Shown here piece after piece: positions 58,448-62,000 of a DNA stretch of 62,000 bases. The position numbers and the translations under genes are program-made. The notes below the pieces were generated by a model. It was not told where the DNA came from, ran no database searches, and worked only from the letters and a program-made list of their open reading frames with translations. The stretch spans positions 10,418,251 through 10,480,250 of the forward strand of contig OZ037773.1 in the NCBI GenBank assembly GCA_964035545.1, given 5' to 3'. This DNA is from Bugula neritina. Its lineage: Eukaryota; Bryozoa; Gymnolaemata; Cheilostomatida; Bugulidae. Position 1 is the stretch's first letter. The number at the start of each line of letters is the position of its first letter.

Positions 58448-61400
58448 CAGATTTCTTTTATGATAGCTGACGGATGTTTTTCCACTGCATCACACAAGAA
58501 ATCTTTTAAATAAGATGGAGGCGCCCTAGTACATTGACTACGTTCCAACTGTACTGGGGAATGTGCTGCTGCTGGCGACTCTACCACCACGGGTGGTGTC
58601 GCCAGTACAGGGGGGTCCACCAGTACGGGTGGTGCCTCCCTAGCTGCCTCTTCCTCATGAATTTGAGGAATTACCATCTCGCTTGGGGGGTTACACCTGT
58701 CGGCCCGCTCCACTGGTGGTGGTGCCGGCTCAGACAGGTCTTCTGGAGTGTCGGCCTCCTCCTCCTGGGGTGGAGGTGGCCCGGGCGGGTCGGCGGCCGT
58801 GTCGGCCGCTCCCTCCTGATCCGGCAGTATCTCTTCCACATCTCTATACGCCATGCCTCGCCCTCTCATGGTAGGGCGACGCGCTGGCTCTAAGAGTGGG
58901 GGAGCTTGGCCCGCCGCATCAGGGCTCGCCCAATAAAGTTTCAAGCGTGCCTCATTCTGAACTGACACTTGTCCAGAGCGTTCCACCTTATACGTGTGAT
59001 TTTCCATCACCTCAATCACGCAATAAGGACCCACGAACTTCGGCTGCAACTTAGCCGCCTGTCCGCGCCGCCGGCGACGACTGGTCATCCAGACCCAGTC
59101 TCCCACCTTGTACAAAGGTGGGTCGTCAGAGTCACCACTCCTGACTTGCCATTGCTGCTCACGTAGCACTTCGTGAGCTGTCCTCATACGCTTCACGAGC
59201 TCATCCACATAATCGTGAACATTGCTCTCCGGAGCCGGAACATGATAGGTCACGTGCTCAGGAACCCTAGTTTCTCTCCCCAGCATGAGAAAGTTAGGGG
59301 TCTCCAGTGTACTGGAGTGAGGGGTACTACGGTAGGCTCGCATGATTTGCGGCAGCACCGTGGGTATCCCAGATCAACTCCCGCCTCAGAGCAGACGGGC
59401 AGACTACCCTCTCCCGTTCACTGCGACTGGTGCCGGCTGCTAACGTTATCGTCAGCAGCCCATCGCTGTTAAACCGGAGGGAGTCCCAGCGATCACAGAA
59501 GTACTTGAACTCAGCACTCTTCACCCGCTGTTCGGCCTCACTCGGCCGCCGTCCCTCATTCATGGCCCGGACTAAGTCGGCTACTACCCCTGGTAGCGTA
59601 GCCTGGAGCCGACACAGCTCCCTGACGTTTCTGAGTAATGCGGGGTTTGCGTGAAGGTTGTTAACAGCTTCATTGGGGGGGTCGGACCGAAGCAATCCTT
59701 CCTCCCAGCTGTATACCCCCGCTTTCCCCAGCTGTTCCTCAACGTCCGAGCGAGGGGGTCCACCATCCCTACGCTCTAAGCCTTGGCATTGCTTACACCC
59801 ATCTGCCTGGCGGCGGCTGAGTCCGTCGGCATTGCCGTGTTTCTTACCGGGTCGATGCTCGATCCGATAAGAAAACTCAGCCAGGATCTCCAGCCATCGT
59901 GCCACCTGGCTTGATGGTTCAGCCCGTCGACACAGCCATATCAAAGACGCATGATCCGTCCGTAGCCGGAATGAGCGCCCATATAGATATGGTCTGAAGT
60001 GTTTGACCGCCTTAACTACTGCCAGGAGTTCTCTCCTGGTTGTACAGTAGTTCTTTTCAGGTGCCAACAGGGCTTTACTATAGTAAGCCACCACCACCTC
60101 GCGGCCATCTTGGACCTGCGATAGCACAGCCCCCACATTATGGTTACTGGCATCAGTATCCAAAATGTACTCCTTCGCGGGGTCGGGATACGCCAAGATG
60201 GGTGCTTCCACCAGGCGATCCTTCAGGTGGTCAAATGCCTTCTGCTCAGCCTGAGTCCACTGCCAATGCACCCCCTTTGCTATCAGCCGATTTAACGGCT
60301 GTGCAATCCCTGCAAAGTCCGGTACGTACTGCCGATAGTACCCAACCAGCCCCAGGAATGCCCGCAACTCGGGGAGGTCGACAGGGACAGCCCAGTCCCT
60401 CACAGCCCGTACCTTCTCGGGGTCGGTGGCGACCCCGTCTCGGCCAACTACATGACCCAGGTACTTCACCTCGCGCTGCAATAACGCACACTTAGAGGGC
60501 TTGAGCTTCAGACCAGCAGCTCAAAGTCTGTCAAACACCTCTCTTAGCCGACTGACATGAGTGCCGAAGTCGGGGGAGATGACAATGACATCATCGAGAT
60601 AGATGAGCAAGGTCTTCCAGTGCAGCCCACTCAGGACCTGCTCCATGAGTCGCTGGAATGTGGCCGGAGCGGACGTAAGTTCGAACGGCAACACCTTCCA
60701 TTTCCAGAGCCCATCCCGCGTAATAAACGCGGCCTTGTCCTGTGCTTCAGGACTCAGGGGCACCTGCCAATACCCGCTGAGCAAGTCCAACGTGCTGAAG
60801 AACTTGCTACCAGCCAGGGCATCTAGCGACTCATCGATCTTAGGAAGGGGGTAAGCATCCTGGATGGTCACGCTGTTCAGCCTGCGATAATCAACGCAAA
60901 ACCTCCAGCTCCCATCTTTTTTCCGAACCAGGACAACTGGAGAACTCCAGGCCCCATGGCCTGGCTCAATCAGGTCCCGGCTCAGAAGGTCTTGCACCTG
61001 TCGGCTCACCTCACTTTCCTTCTCAGGACCTAACCGGCGTGTCGGCTGCCGAATAGGCACCGTTCCCGCCGCCAGGGGTATCTCATGACAGACAGCCTTC
61101 GTCAGACCCATGTCATGCTCGCCGCAACTGAACACGTCCTTGTACTCAGAGAGGAGCTGCGCCATCACCAGGCGTTCCCGCTTACTCTCACAGCCATCAC
61201 AGGCATTCCCGTACAATTCTGCTACGTGCTCAGGCACCGGCCCCCTGCCGTCACTAGTGGGTATCCTCCGGGCGTCGTCCGCTGTTTCCAGCGCGGGCCC
61301 CACATCCTCCTCCTGCACGGAGTGGAACTTTCCCACTAGTGACCCAGCCGGCAATTCTACCGGCTCCGTGAAAGGATTTACGCACTGGACTAGGAACTCC

Positions 61401-62000
61401 CCCCGCTCATCCAGTCTATTCAGACTGTTAGCGAGCTGGACGGCCCCCAGCGCACCTTCCACCACTCCTAACTCGGAGATTTCACTACAGTTCACTCTGC
61501 AGCGAACTGTAGCCCGAGAGCGCCCAGGTACAGTACAACGCTGTACCACCTGCACTCCCCCCACCAAGGGTCGGCCAAATCGGTTGACACAGACCAGCTC
61601 ACGCCCGGCCATCACCACTGCAGACTTGCTAAAGTCAATGTGGCACCTGTGTCGCTGCAGAAATGGCATGCCCAAGATGGCATCCTCCTTGAGTTGACTG
61701 ACAATGAAGGTCTCGCTGATCACCTGATCACGGACTCTTCCAGTCAACTCCACTACCCCATAGAAAGGAATACATGAACCGTCCGCCAACGTACCATGTT
61801 CCCCATCATATGGTTCCAGGCTAGCCCTGTCTCTAGCACTGAGTGTGTCAAACAGACGCCGACTCAGTAGATTTGTGGTACACCCAGTATCCAACAGGAA
61901 GGTGACAGCTTTGCCAGCAAGTTTGCCGGGGAGGAAATAGCTGCTTCCATATGGCTGGGCGCTCACTGAGCGGTTCGTCGCTTGAGGCGACACCTCGTGT
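58447..62000 (-). pseudogene. Gypsy pol pseudogene: protease, RT, RNase H, truncated integrase
   Basis: Read leftward from the window edge in one frame: aspartic protease with LLDTGCTTNLLS (about 61880), reverse transcriptase with RKKDGSWRFCVDYRRLN and YLDD (about 60595), a TGA stop at 60523-60521, then RNase H (LDTDASNHNVGAVLSQ, about 60150). The frame ends at 59327, after the start of the integrase zinc finger (ELIWDTHG). A +1 shifted frame then resumes within a few codons at the post-catalytic integrase segment (RAYRSTPHSSTLETP) and continues through a GPY motif to a Pro-rich tail stopping at 58447. The integrase core with its three acidic residues is absent, so there is an internal deletion near 59355. 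Gag is beyond the edge. The element cannot move by itself. Confidence 0.92.

Larger units (their letters stand above)
56466..62000 (-). mobile_element. Ty3/gypsy LTR retrotransposon, defective, 5' part outside window
   Basis: Minus-strand element. The proposed 3' LTR is 56466-58433, then a purine tract, the 3' end of pol, reverse transcriptase and protease up to the right edge. Its GC content is clearly higher than that of the surrounding host DNA. Pol has one premature stop and an internal deletion in integrase. Confidence 0.9.

Noticed and set aside
58534-59472. Plus-strand open frames across the gypsy element
   Set aside because: Shadows of the GC-rich pol frame on the opposite strand; no independent protein signal.

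Overview
The window is nuclear DNA from an animal. Genes are split by GT-AG introns and end in AATAAA signals, and there is a complete BEL/Pao retrotransposon, a superfamily known only from metazoans, plus a Ty3/gypsy element. The DNA is AT-rich with very many minisatellites. A sponge or other marine invertebrate is plausible, because nucleotidyltransferase-TPR proteins are common there, but the species cannot be read from the sequence.

Layout. (1) 1-6314, minus: a large nucleotidyltransferase-TPR gene running off the left edge. (2) 7170-8747, minus: a two-exon, 249-aa membrane protein of unknown family. (3) 9614-9952, minus: a tiny spliced gene for a 61-aa secreted peptide with a six-cysteine CS-alpha-beta (defensin or short scorpion-type) pattern. 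(4) 11758-14286, plus: a five-exon class I O-methyltransferase of the CCoAOMT/COMTD1 type. (5) 15003-20337: a 5.3-kb insertion with about 20-bp inverted termini and an 8-bp target duplication. (6) 21473-25403, plus: an intact 11-exon class II fumarate hydratase of 466 aa. (7) 28189-30808, minus: the 3' exons of a coiled-coil gene. (8) 30928-31752, minus: a 274-aa protein with a HEPN-like RxxxxH motif, whose 5' UTR intron holds a 2.6-kb array of 38-bp repeats. (9) 35347-43963: a full-length BEL/Pao element, minus, with seemingly identical 744-bp LTRs and a TATAC target duplication, inserted at the edge of a 3.2-kb array of 44-bp repeats (43964-47150). (10) 48618-56030: a second, direct copy of the methyltransferase-fumarase block in which both genes are broken. 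(11) 56466-62000: a decayed Ty3/gypsy element, minus, whose 5' end lies outside the window.

The main story is a segmental duplication (about 12445-27310 versus 48618-56030). The first copy keeps both enzymes intact. The second lost two 5' methyltransferase exons, five fumarase exons (apparently between two minisatellites) and two splice donors (GT to AT). It also preserves the empty target site of the 5.3-kb insertion, so that insertion can be defined to the base without other genomes.

The intact enzymes are housekeeping: fumarase hydrates fumarate to malate, and the methyltransferase uses S-adenosylmethionine and a divalent metal. The four minus-strand host genes show no operon-like link. 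The CS-alpha-beta peptide gene, the insertion and the nucleotidyltransferase and HEPN-like genes are the items most worth following up.
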